From contig CP136062.1 of assembly GCA_032622095.1 (NCBI GenBank), positions 8,335,710 through 8,399,709 of the forward strand: a stretch of 64,000 bases of DNA, written 5' to 3'. Shown here piece after piece: positions 22,540 to 37,000 of the stretch; position 1 is the stretch's first letter, and every line of letters starts with the position of its first letter. The position numbers and the translations under genes are program-made. Below the pieces are notes generated by a model, which searched no databases, had not been told where the DNA came from, and saw only the letters and a list, made by a program, of their open reading frames with translations. The DNA is from Siphonodentalium dalli. Lineage: Eukaryota; Mollusca; Scaphopoda; Gadilida; Siphonodentaliidae.

Positions 22540-25500
22540 ATCCTGAATTCCACTATTATAGTGGTATATAACCAGGTCAGGCACATCCTGAATTCCACTA
22601 TTATAGTGGTATACGACCATGTCAGGTACATCCTGAATTCCACTATTATAGTGGTATACGACCAGGTCAGGTACATCCTGAATACCACTATTATAGTGGT
22701 ATATAACCAGGTCAGGCACATCCTGAATACCACTATCATAGTGGTATACGACCCGGTCAGCTACATCCTGAATACCACTATTATAGTGGTATATAACCAG
22801 GTCAGGTACATCCTGAATTCCACTATTATAGTGGTATACGACCAGGTCAGGTACATCCTGAATTCCACTATTATAGTGGTATACGACCAGGTCAGGTACA
22901 TCCTGAATTCCACTATTATAGTGGTATACGACCAGGTCAGGTACATCCTGAATTCCACTATTATAGTGGTATATGAGCTATCAGGCACATCCTGAATTCC
23001 ACTATTATAGTGGTATATAACCAGGTCAGGTACATCCTGAATTCCACTATTGTAGTGGTATACGACCAGGTCAGGTACATCCTGAATTCCACTATATAGT
23101 GATATATAACCAGGTCAGGTACATCCTGAATTCCACTATTATAGGTATACGACCAGGTCAGGTACATCCTGAATTCCACTATTATAGTGGTATACCGACC
23201 AGGTCAGGCACATCCTGAATTCCACTATTATAGTGGTATACGTCCAGGTCAGGCACATCCTGAATACCACTATTATAGTGGTATATATCCAGGTCAGGCA
23301 CATCCTGAATTCCACTATTATAGTGGTATACGTCCAGGTCAGGTACATCCTGAATTCCACTATTATAGTGGTATACGACCAGGTCAGGTACATCCTGAAT
23401 TCCACTATTATAGTGGTATATAACCAGGTCAGCTACATCCTGAATTCCACTATTATAGTGGTATATAACCAGGTCAGGTACATCCTGAATTCCACTATTA
23501 TAGTGGTATATAACCAGGTCAGGTACATCCTCAATTCTACTATTATAGTGGTATACGACCAGATCAGGTACATCCTGAATTCCACTATTATAGTGGTATA
23601 CGACCAGATCAGGTACATCCTGGATTCCACTATTATAGTGGTATACGACCAGGTCAGGTACATCCTGAATTCCACTATTATAGTGGTATATAACCAGGTC
23701 AGGTACATCCTGAATACCACTATTATAGTGGTATACGACCAGGTCAGGTACATCCTGAATTCCACTATTATAGTGGTATACGACCAGATCAGGTACATCC
23801 TGAATTCCACTATTATAGTGGTATACGACAGGTCAGGTACATCCTGAATTCCACTATTATAGGGTATATAACCAGGTCAGGTACATCCTGAATTCCACTA
23901 TTATAGTGGTATATATCCAGGTCAGGCACATCCTGAATTCCACTATTATAGTGGTATATAACCAGGTCAGGTACATCCTGAATTCCACTATTATAGTGGT
24001 ATATAACCAGGTCAGGTACATCCTGAATTCCACTATTATAGTGGTATATATCCAGGTCAGGTAGATCCTGAATTCCACTATTATAGTGGTATATATCCAG
24101 GTCAGGCACATCCTGAATTCCACTATTATAGTGATATATAACCAGGTCAGCTACATCCTGAATTCCACTATTATAGTGGTATACGACCAGGTCAGGCACA
24201 TCCTAAATTCCACTATTATAGTGGTATACGACCAGGTCAGGTACATCCTGAATTCCATTATTATAGTGGTATATAACCAGGTCAGGTACATCCTGAATTC
24301 CACTATTATAGTGATATATAACCAGGTCAGGAACATCCTGAATTCCACTATTATAGTGGTATACGTCCAGTCAGGCACATCCTGAATTCCACTATTATAG
24401 TGGTATACGACCAGGTCAGGTACATCCTGAATTCCACTATTATAGTGGTATATAACCAGGTCAGGTACATCCTGAATTCCACTATTATAGTGGTATATAA
24501 CCAGGTCAGGTACATCCTGAATTCCCACTATTATAGTGGTATATAACCAGGTCAGGTACATCCTGAATTCCACTATTATAGTGGTATACGACCAGATCAG
24601 GAACATCCTGAATTCCACTAATATAGTGGTATACGACCAGGTCAGGTACATCCTGAATTCCACTATTATAGTGGTATATAACCAGGTCAGGTACATCCTG
24701 AATTCCACTATTATAGTGGTATACGACCAGGTCAGGTACATCCTGAATTCCACTATTATAGTGGTATACGACCAGGTCAGCTACATCCTGAATTCCACTA
24801 TAGTGGTATACGACCAGGTCAGGTACATCCTGAATTCCACTATTATAGTGGTATACGACCAGATCAGGTACATCCCGAATTCCACTATTATAGTGGTATA
24901 TAACCAGGTCAGGCACATCCTGAATTCCACTATTATAGTGGTATACGACCAGGTCAGGTACATCCTGAATTCCACTATTATAGTGATATATAACCAAGGT
25001 CAGGTACATCCTGAATTCCACTATTATAGTGGAATATAACCAGGTCAGGTACATCCTGAATTCCACTATTATAGTGGTATATAACCAGGTCAGGCACATC
25101 CTGAATTCCACTATTATAGTGGTATACGACCAGATCAGGTACATCCTGAATTCCACTATTATAGTGGTATATAACCAGGTCAGGCACATCCTGAATTCCA
25201 CTATTATAGTGGTATATAACCAGGTCAGGTACATCCTGAATTCCACTATTATAGTGGTATATAACCAGGTCAGGCACATCCTGAATTCCACTATTATAGT
25301 GGTATACAACCAGGTCAGGTACATCCTGAATTCCACTATTATAGTAGTATATAACCAGGTCAGGTACATCCTGAATTCCACTATTATAGTGATATATAAC
25401 CAGGTCAGGTACATCCTGAATTCCACTATTATAGTGGTATACGACCAGGTCAGTACATCCTGAATTCCACTATTATAGTGGTATACGACCAGGTCAGCTA

Positions 25501-25650
25501 CATCCTGAATTCCACTATTATAGTGGTATACGACCAGGTCAGGTACATCCTGAATTCCACTATTATAGTGGTATACGACCAGGTCAGCTACATCCTGAAT
25601 TCCACTATTATAGTGGTATACGACCAGGTCAGGTACATCCTGATTCCACT
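22540..25650 (+). repeat. Satellite segmental duplication, left copy (indel-rich)
   Basis: Rare variants occur in the same order as in 27,070-30,260: a CATCATAG monomer at 22,731 against 27,265, 'atatgagc' at 22,971 against 27,460, and a 'gtggaatataacc' monomer near 25,030 against 29,749. Offsets change mainly in steps of 45. This copy has many 1-2-bp indels that the right copy lacks. Confidence 0.85.
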
Positions 25651-27069
25651 ATTATAGTGGTATACGACCATGTCAGCTACATCCTGAATTCCACTATTAT
25701 AGTGATATATAACCAGATCAGGTACATCCTGAATTCCACTATTATAGTGGTATTTAACCAGGTCAGGAACATCCTGAATTCCACTATTATAGTGGTATAC
25801 GACCAGGTCAGGTACATCCTGAATTCCACTATTATAGTGGTATATAACCAGGTCAGGTACATCCTGAATTCCACTATTATAGTGGTATACGACCAGGTCA
25901 GGTACATCCTGAATTCCACTATTATAGTGGTATATAACCAGGTCAGGCACATCCTGAATTCCACTATTATAGTGGTATACGACCAGGTCAGGTACATCCT
26001 GAATTCCACTATTATAGTTGTATATAACCAGGTCAGGTACATCCTGAATTCCACTATTATAGTGGTATATAACCAGGCCAGGTACATCCTGAATTCCACT
26101 ATTATAGTGGTATATAACCAGGTCAGGTACATCCTGAATTCCACTATTATAGTGGTATATAACCAGGTCAGGCACATCCTGAATTCCACTATTATAGTGG
26201 TATACGACCAGGTCAGCTACATCCTGAATTCCACTATTATAGTGATATATAACCAGGTCAGGTACATCCTGAATTCCACTATTATAGTGGCATACGACCA
26301 GATCAGGTACATCCTGAATTCCACTATTATAGTGGTATATAACCAGGTCAGGCACATCCTGAATTCCACTATTATAGTTGTATATAACCAGGTCAGGTAC
26401 ATCCTGAATTCCACTATTATAGTGTGTATATAACCAGGCCAGGTACATCCTGAATTCCACTATTATAGTGGTATATAACCAGGTCAGGTACATCCTGAAT
26501 TCCACTATTATAGTGGTATATAACCAGGTCAGGCACATCCTGAATTCCACTATTATAGTGGTATACGACCAGGTCAGCTACATCCTGAATTCCACTATTA
26601 TAGTGATATATAACCAGGTCAGGTACATCCTGAATTCCACTATTATAGTGGCATACGACCAGATCAGGTACATCCTGAATTCCACTATTATAGTGGTATA
26701 TAACCAGGTCAGGCACATCCTGAATTCCACTATTATAGTGGTATATAACCAGGTCAGGCACATCCTGAATTCCACTATTATTGTGGTATATAACCAGGTC
26801 AGGTACATCCTGAATTCCACTATTAGTGATATATAACCAGGTCAGGTACATCCTGAATTCCACTATTATAGTGGTATACGACCAGGTCAGGTACATCCTG
26901 AATTCCACTATTATAGTGGTATACGACCAGGTCAGGTACATCCTGAATTCCACTATTATAGTGGTATATAACCAGGTCAGGCACATCCTGAATTCCACTA
27001 TTATAGTGGTATACGACCAGGTCAGGCACATCCTGAATTCCACTATTATAGTGGTATATAACCAGTCAG

Positions 27070-30000
27070 GTACATCCTGAATTCCACTATTATAGTGGTA
27101 TATAACCAGGTCAGGCACATCCTGAATTCCACTATTATAGTGGTATACGACCATGTCAGGTACATCCTGAATTCCACTATTATAGTGGTATACGACCAGG
27201 TCAGGTACATCCTGAATACCACTATTATAGTGGTATATAACCAGGTCAGGCACATCCTGAATACCACTATCATAGTGGTATACGACCCGGTCAGCTACAT
27301 CCTGAATACCACTATTATAGTGGTATATAACCAGGTCAGGTACATCCTGAATTCCACTATTATAGTGGTATACGACCAGGTCAGGTACATCCTGAATTCC
27401 ACTATTATAGTGGTATACGACCAGGTCAGGTACATCCTGAATTCCACTATTATAGTGGTATATGAGCGATCAGGCACATCCTGAATTCCACTATTATAGT
27501 GGTATATAACCAAGTCAGGTACATCCTGAATTCCACTATATAGTGGTATACGACCAGGTCAGGTACATCCTGAATTCCACTATTATAGTGATATATAACC
27601 AGGTCAGGTACATCCTGAATTCCACTATTATAGTGGTATACGACCAGGTCAGGTACATCCTGAATTCCACTATTATAGTGGTATACGACCAGGTCAGGCA
27701 CATCCTGAATTCCACTATTATAGTGGTATACGTCCAGGTCAGGCACATCCTGAATACCACTATTATAGTGGTATATATCCAGGTCAGGCACATCCTGAAT
27801 TCCACTAGTATAGTGGTATACGTCCAGGTCAGGTACATCCTGAATTCCACTATTATAGTGGTATACGACCAGGTCAGGTACATCCTGAATTCCACTATTA
27901 TAGTGGTATATAACCAGGTCAGGTACATCCTCAATTCTACTATTATAGTGGTATACGACCAAATCAGGTACATCCTGAATTCCACTATTATAGTGGTATA
28001 CGACCAGGTCAGGCACATCCTGAATTCCACTATTATAGTGGTATACGTCCAGGTCAGGCACATCCTGAATACCACTATTATAGTGGTATATATCCAGGTC
28101 AGGCACATCCTGAATTCCACTATTATAGTGGTATACGTCCAGGTCAGGTACATCCTGAATTCCACTATTATAGTGGTATATAACCAGGTCAGGTACATCC
28201 TGAATTCCACTATTATAGTGGTATATAACCAGGTCAGGTACATCCTCAATTCTACTATTATAGTGGTATACGACCAAATCAGGTACATCCTGAATTCCAC
28301 TATTATAGTGGTATACGACCAGATCAGGTACATCCTGGATTCCACTATTATAGTGGTATACGACCAGGTCAGGTACATCCTGAATTCCACTATTATAGTG
28401 GTATATAACCAGGTCAGGTACATCCTGAATACCACTATTATAGTGGTATACGACCAGGTCAGGTACATCCTGAATTCCACTATTATAGTGGTATACGACC
28501 AGATCAGGTACATCCTGAATTCCACTATTATAGTGGTATACGACCAGGTCAGGTACATCCTGAATTCCACTATTATAGTGGTATATAACCAGGTCAGGTA
28601 CATCCTGAATTCCACTATTATAGTGGTATATATCCAGGTCAGGCACATCCTGAATTCCACTATTATAGTGGTATATAACCAGGTCAGGTACATCCTGAAT
28701 TCCACTATTATAGTGGTATATAACCAGGTCAGGTACATCCTGAATTCCACTATTATAGTGGTATATATCCAGGTCAGGTAGATCCTGAATTCCACTATTA
28801 TAGTGGTATATATCCAGGTCAGGCACATCCTGAATTCCACTATTATAGTGATATATAACCAGGTCAGCTACATCCTGAATTCCACTATTATAGTGGTATA
28901 CGACCAGGTCAGGCACATCCTAAATTCCACTATTATAGTGGTATACGACCAGGTCAGGTACATCCTGAATTCCATTATTATAGTGGTATATAACCAGGTC
29001 AGGTACATCCTGAATTCCACTATTATAGTGATATATAACCAGGTCAGGTACATCCTGAATTCCACTATTATAGTGGTATACGTCCAGGTCAGGCACATCC
29101 TGAATTCCACTATTATAGTGGTATACGACCAGGTCAGGTACATCCTGAATTCCACTATTATAGTGGTATATAACCAGGTCAGGTACATCCTGAATTCCAC
29201 TATTATAGTGGTATATAACCAGGTCAGGTACATCCTGAATTCCACTATTATAGTGGTATATAACCAGGTCAGGTACATCCTGAATTCCACTATTATAGTG
29301 GTATACGACCAGATCAGGAACATCCTGAATTCCACTATTATAGTGGTATACGACCAGGTCAGGTACATCCTGAATTCCACTATTATAGTGGTATATAACC
29401 AGGTCAGGTACATCCTGAATTCCACTATTATAGTGGTATACGACCAGGTCAGGTACATCCTGAATTCCACTATTATAGTGGTATACGACCAGGTCAGCTA
29501 CATCCTGAATTCCACTATTATAGTGGTATACGACCAGGTCAGGTACATCCTGAATTCCACTATTATAGTGGTATACGACCAGATCAGGTACATCCTGAAT
29601 TCCACTATTATAGTGGTATATAACCAGGTCAGGCACATCCTGAATTCCACTATTATAGTGGTATACGACCAGGTCAGGTACATCCTGAATTCCACTATTA
29701 TAGTGATATATAACCAGGTCAGGTACATCCTGAATTCCACTATTATAGTGGAATATAACCAGGTCAGGTACATCCTGAATTCCACTATTATAGTGGTATA
29801 TAACCAGGTCAGGCACATCCTGAATTCCACTATTATAGTGGTATACGACCAGATCAGGTACATCCTGAATTCCACTATTATAGTGGTATATAACCAGGTC
29901 AGGCACATCCTGAATTCCACTATTATAGTGGTATACAACCAGGTCAGGTACATCCTGAATTCCACTATTATAGTAGTATATAACCAGGTCAGGTACATCC

Positions 30001-30260
30001 TGAATTCCACTATTATAGTGATATATAACCAGGTCAGGTACATCCTGAATTCCACTATTATAGTGGTATACGACCAGGTCAGGTACATCCTGAATTCCAC
30101 TATTATAGTGGTATACGACCAGGTCAGCTACATCCTGAATTCCACTATTATAGTGGTATACGACCAGGTCAGGTACATCCTGAATTCCACTATTATAGTG
30201 GTATACGACCAGGTCAGCTACATCCTGAATTCCACTATTATAGTGGTATACGACCAGGTC
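27070..30260 (+). repeat. Satellite segmental duplication, right copy
   Basis: This is the partner of 22,540-25,650. It is almost free of single-base indels after 27,540, so its reading frames run on for thousands of bases. Confidence 0.85.
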
Positions 30261-32920
30261 AGGTACATCCTGAATTCCACTATTATAGTGGTATACGACC
30301 AGATCAGGTACATCCTGAATTCCACTATTATAGTGGTATATAACCAGGTCAGGTACATCCTGAATTCCACTATTATAGTGGTATACGACCAGGTCAGGTA
30401 CATCCTGAATTCCACTATTATAGTGGTATACGACCAGGTCAGCTACATCCTGAATTCCACTATTATAGTGGTATACGACCAGGTCAGGTACATCCTGAAT
30501 TCCACTATTATAGTGGTATACGACCAGGTCAGCTACATCCTGAATTCCACTATTATAGTGGTATACGACCAGGTCAGGTACATCCTGAATTCCACTATTA
30601 TAGTGGTATACGACCAGATCAGGTACATCCTGAATTCCACTATTATAGTGGTATACGACCAGGTCAGGTACATCCTGAATTCAACTATTATAGTGGTATA
30701 TAACCAGGTCAGGTACATCCTGAATTCCACTATTATAGTGGTATACGACCAGGTCAGGTACATCCTGAATTCCACTATTATAGTGGTATACGACCAGGTC
30801 AGCTACATCCTGAATTCCACTATTATAGTGGTATACGACCAGGTCAGGTACATCCTGAATTCCACTATTATAGTGGTATACGACCAGATCAGGTACATCC
30901 TGAATTCCACTATTATAGTGGTATATAACCAGGTCAGGTACATCCTGAATTCCACTATTATAGTGGTATATAACCAGGTCAGGCACATCCTGAATTCCAC
31001 TATTATAGTGGAATATAACCAGGTCAGGTACATCCTGAATTCCACTATTATAGTGGTATATAACCAGGTCAGGCACATCCTGAATTCCACTATTATAGTG
31101 GTATATAACCAGGTCAGGCACATCCTGAATTCCACTATTATAGTGATATATAACCAGGTCAGGTACATCCTGAATTCCACTATTATAGTGGTATACGACC
31201 AGATCAGGTACATCCTGAATTCCACTATTATAGTGGTATATAACCAGGTCAGGCACATCCTGAATTCCACTATTATAGTGGTATACGACCAGGTCAGGTA
31301 CATCCTGAATTCCACTATTATAGTGGTATACGACCAGGTCAGGTACATCCTGAATTCCACTATTATAGTAGTATATAACCAGGTCAGGTACATCCTGAAT
31401 TCCACTATTATAGTGATATATAACCAGGTCAGGTACATCCTGAATTCCACTATTATAGTGATATATAACCAGGTCAGGTACATCCTGAATTCCACTATTA
31501 TAGTGGTATATAACCAGGTCAGGTACATCCTGAATTCCACTATTATAGTGGTATATAACCAGGTCAGGTACATCCTGAATTCCACTATTATAGTGGTATA
31601 TAACCAGGTCAGGCACATCCTGAATTCCACTATTATAGTGGTATATAACCAGGTCAGGCACATCCTGAATTCCACTATTATAGTGGTATACGACCAGATC
31701 AGGTACATCCTGAATTCCACTATTATAGTGGTATATAACCAGGTCAGGCACATCCTGAATTCCACTATTATAGTGGTATACGTCCAGGTCAGGTACATCC
31801 TGAATTCCACTATTATAGTGGTATACGACCAGATCAGGTACATCCTGAATTCCACTATTATAGTGGTATACGACCAGGTCAGGTACATCCTGAATTCCAC
31901 TATTATAGTGGTATACGACCAGGTCAGGTACATCCTGAATTCCACTATTATAGTGATATATAACCAGGTCAGGTTCATCCTGAATTCCACTATTATAGTG
32001 GTATACGACCAGGTCAGGTACATCCTGAATTCCACTATTATAGTGGTATACGACCAGGTCAGCTACATCCTGAATTCCACTATTATAGTGGTATATAACC
32101 AGGTCAGGTACATCCTGAATACCACTATTATAGTGGAATATAACCAGGTCAGGTACATCCTGAATACCACTATTATAGTGGTATACGACCAGGTCAGGTA
32201 CATCCTGAATTCCACTATTATAGTGGTATATAACCAGGTCAGACACATCCTGAATTCCACTATTATAGTGGTATATAACCAGGTCAGGTACATCCTGAAT
32301 TCCACTATTATAGTGATATGTAACCAGGTCAGGTACATCCTGAATTCCACTATTATAGTGGTATATAACCAGGTCAGGTACATCCTGAATTCCACTATTA
32401 TAGTGGTATACGACCAGGTCAGTTACATCCTGAATTCCACTATTATAGTGGTATACGACCAGGTCAGGTACATCCTGAATTCCACTATTATAGTGGTATA
32501 CGACCAGGTCAGGTACATCCTGAATTCCACTATTATAGTGGTATATAACCAGGTCAGGTACATCCTGAATTCCACTATTATAGTGGTATACGACCAGGTC
32601 AGGTACATCCTGAATTCCACTATTATAGTGGTATATAACCAGGTCAGGTACATCCTGAATTCCACTATTATAGTGATATATAACCAGGTCAGGTACATCC
32701 TGAATTCCACTATTATAGTGGTATACGACCAGGTCAGGTACATCCTGAATTCCACTATTATAGTGGTATATAACCAGGTCAGGTACATCCTGAATTCCAC
32801 TATTATAGTGATATATAACCAGGTCAGGTACATCCTGAATTCCACTATTATAGTGGTATACGACCAGGTCAGGTACATCCTGAATTCCACTATTATAGTG
32901 GTATATAACCAGGTCAGGCA

Positions 32921-34000
32921 CATCCTGAATTTCACTATTATAGTGGTATACGACGAGGTCAGGCACATCCTGAATTCAACTATTATAGTGGTATATAACC
33001 AGGTCAGGCACATCCTGAATTCCACTATTATAGTGGTATACGACCAGGTCAGGCATATCCTGAATTCCACTATTATAGTGGTATATGACCAGGTCAGACA
33101 CATCCTGAATTCCACTATTATAGTGGTATATAACCAGGTCAGGTACATCCTGAATTCCACTATTATAGTGGTATACGACCAGGTCAGGTACATCCTGAAT
33201 TCCACTATTATAGTGATATATAACCAGGTCAGGTACATCCTGAATTCCACTATTATAGTGGTATACGACCAGGTCAGGTACATCCTGAATTCCACTATTA
33301 TAGTGGTATATAACCAGGTCAGGCACATCCTGAATTCCACTATTATAGTGGTATACGACTCGGTCAGGTACATCCTGAATTCCACTATTATAGTGGTATA
33401 TAACCAGGTCAGGTACATCCTGAATTCCACTATTATAGTGGTATATAACCAGGTCAGGCACATCCTGAATTCCACTATTATAGTGGTATACGACCAGGTC
33501 AGGCATATCCTGAATTCCACTATTATAGTGGTATATAACCAGGTCAGGCACATCCTGAATTTCACTATTATAGTGGTATACGACGAGGTCAGGCACATCC
33601 TGAATTCAACTATTATAGTGGTATATAACCAGGTCAGGCACATCCTGAATTCCACTATTATAGTGGTATACGACCAGGTCAGGCATATCCTGAATTCCAC
33701 TATTATAGTGGTATATGACCAGGTCAGACACATCCTGAATTCCACTATTATAGTGGTATATAACCAGGTCAGGTACATCCTGAATTCCACTATTATAGTG
33801 GTATACGACCAGGTCAGGTACATCCTGAATTCCACTATTATAGTGATATATAACCAGGTCAGGTACATCCTGAATTCCACTATTATAGTGGTATACGACC
33901 AGGTCAGGTACATCCTGAATTCCACTATTATAGTGGTATATAACCAGGTCAGGCACATCCTGAATTCCACTATTATAGTGATATATAACCAGGTCAGGCA
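32921..34000 (+). repeat. 14-mer (630-bp) higher-order repeat in the satellite
   Basis: The diagnostic monomers with 'gaatttcac', 'cgacgagg' and 'gaattcaac' recur at 32,921 and 33,551, which is 630 bp or 14 x 45. A third occurrence near 36,474 belongs to a diverged copy. Another set (monomers with CTACTATAGTTG) recurs at 37,661, 38,336 (675 = 15 x 45) and 38,831 (495 = 11 x 45). Confidence 0.8.
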
Positions 34001-37000
34001 CATCCTGAATTCCACTATTATAGTGGTATACGACTCGGTCAGGTACATCCTGAATTCCACTATTATAGTGGTATATAACCAGGTCAGGTACATCCTGAAT
34101 TCCACTATTAAGTGGTATATAACCAGGTCAGGCACATCCTGAATTCCACTATTATAGTGGTATACGACCAGGTCAGGCATATCCTGAATTCCACTATTAT
34201 AGTGGTATACGACCAGGTCAGGTACAACCTGAATTCCACTATTATAGTGGTACACGACCAGGTCAGGTACATCCTGAATTCCACTATTATAGTGGTATAT
34301 AACCAGGTCAGGTACATCCTGAATTCCACTATTATAGTGGTATACGACCAGGTCAGGCACATCCTGAATTCCACTATTATAGTGGTATATAACCAGGTCA
34401 GGCACATCCTGAATTCCACAATTATAGTGGTATACGACCAGGTCAGGCATATCCTGAATTCCACTATTATAGTGGTATATAACCAGGTCAGGCACATCCT
34501 GAATACCACTATTATAGTGATATACGACCAGGTCAGGTACATCCTGAATACCACTATTATAGTGGTATACGACCAGGTCAGGTACATCCTGAATTCCACT
34601 ATTATAGTGGTATATGACCAGGTCAGGCACATCCTGAATTCCACTATTATCGTGGTATACGACCAGGTCAGGTACATCCTGAATTCCACTATTATAGTGG
34701 TATACGACCAGGTCAGGCACATCCTGAATTCCACTATTATAGTGGTATACGACCAGGTCAGGTACATCCTGAATTCCACTATTATAGTGGTATACGACCA
34801 GGTCAGGTACATCCTGAATACCACTATTATAGTGGTATACGACCAGGTCAGGTACATCCTGAATTCCACTATTATAGTGGTATATGACCAGGTCAGGCAC
34901 ATCCTGAATTCCACTATTATCGTGGTATACGACCAGGTCAGGTACATCCTGAATTCCACTATTATAGTGGTATACGACCAGGTCAGGCACATCCTGAATT
35001 CCACTATTATAGTGGTATACGACCAGGTCAGGTACATCCTGAATTCCACTATTATAGTGGTATACGACCAGGTCAGGCACATCCTGAATTCCACTATTAT
35101 AGTGGTATATAACCAGGTCAGGCACATCCTGAATTCCACTATTATCGTGGTATACGACCAGGTCAGGTACATCCTGAATTCCACTATTATAGTGGTATAC
35201 GACCATGTCAGGCACATCCTGAATTCCACTATTATAGTGGTATACGACCAGGTCAGGTACATCCTGAATTCCACTATTATAGTGGTATACGACCAGGTCA
35301 GGCACATCCTGAATTCCACTATTATAGTGGTATACGACCAGGTCAGGCACATCCTGAATTCCACTATTATAGTGGTATATGACCAGGTCAGGCGCGTCCT
35401 GAATTCCACTATTATAGTGGTATATGACCAGGTCAGGTACATCCTGAATTCCACTATTATAGTGGTATATAACCAGGTCAGGTACATCCTGAATTCCACT
35501 ATTATAGTGGTATATAACCAGGTCAGGTACATCCTGAATTCAACTATTATAGTGGTATATAACCAGGTCAGGTACATCCTGAATTCCACTATTATAGTGG
35601 TATACGACCAGGTCAGGCACATCCTGAATTCCACTATTATAGTGGTATATAACCAGGTCAGGCACATCCTGAATTCCACTATTATAGTGATATATAACCA
35701 GGTCAGGCACATCCTGAATTCCACTATTATAGTGGTATATGACCAGGTCAGGTACATCCTGAATTCCACTATTATAGTGGTATACGACCAGGTCAGGTAC
35801 ATCCTGAATTCCACTATTATAGTGGTATATAACCAGGTCAGGTACATCCTGAATTCAACTATTATAGTGGTATATAACCAGGTCAGGTACATCCTGAATT
35901 CCACTATTATAGTGGTATACGACCAGGTCAGGCATATCCTGAATTCCACTATTATAGTGGTATACGACCAGGTCAGGTACATCCTGAATTCCACTATTAT
36001 AGTGGTATATAACCAGGTCAGGTACATCCTGAATTCAACTATTATAGTGGTATATAACCAGGTCAGGTACATCCTGAATTCCACTATTATAGTGGTATAC
36101 GACCAGGTCAGGCACATCCTGAATTCCACTATTATAGTGGTATATAACCAGGTCAGGCACATCCTGAATTCCACTATTATAGTGGTATACGACCAGGTCA
36201 GGCATATCCTGAATTCCACTATTATAGTGGTATACGACCAGGTCAGGTACATCCTGAATACCACTATTATAGTGGTATACGACCAGGTCAGGTACATCCT
36301 GAATTCCACTATTATAGTGGTACACGACCAGGTCAGGCACATCCTGAATTCCACTATTATAGTGGTATACGACCAGGTCAGGTACATCCTGAATTCCACT
36401 ATTATAGTGGTATACGACCAGGTCAGGCACATCCTGAATTCCACTATTATAGTGGTATATAACCAGGTCAGGCACATCCTGAATTTCACTATTATAGTGG
36501 TATACGACGAGGTCAGGCACATCCTGAATTCAACTATTATAGTGGTATATAACCAGGTCAGGCACATCCTGAATTCCACTATTATAGTGGTATACGACCA
36601 GGTCAGGTACATCCTGAATACCACTATTATAGTGGTATACGACCAGGTCAGGTACATCCTGAATTCCACTATTATAGTGGTATATATCCAGGTCAGGCAC
36701 ATCCTGAATTCCACTATTATAGTGGTATATAACCAGGTCAGGTACATCCTGAATTCCACTATTATAGTGGTATATAACCAGGTCAGGTACATCCTGAATT
36801 CCACTATTATAGTAGTATATAACCAGGTCAGGTACATCCTGAATTCCACTATTATAGTGGTATACGACCAGGTCAGGTACATCCTGAATTCCACTATTAT
36901 AGTGGTATACGACCAGGTCAGGTACATCCTAAATTCCACTATTATAGTGGTATATGACCAGGTCAGATACATCCTGAATTCCACTATTATAGTGGTATAC

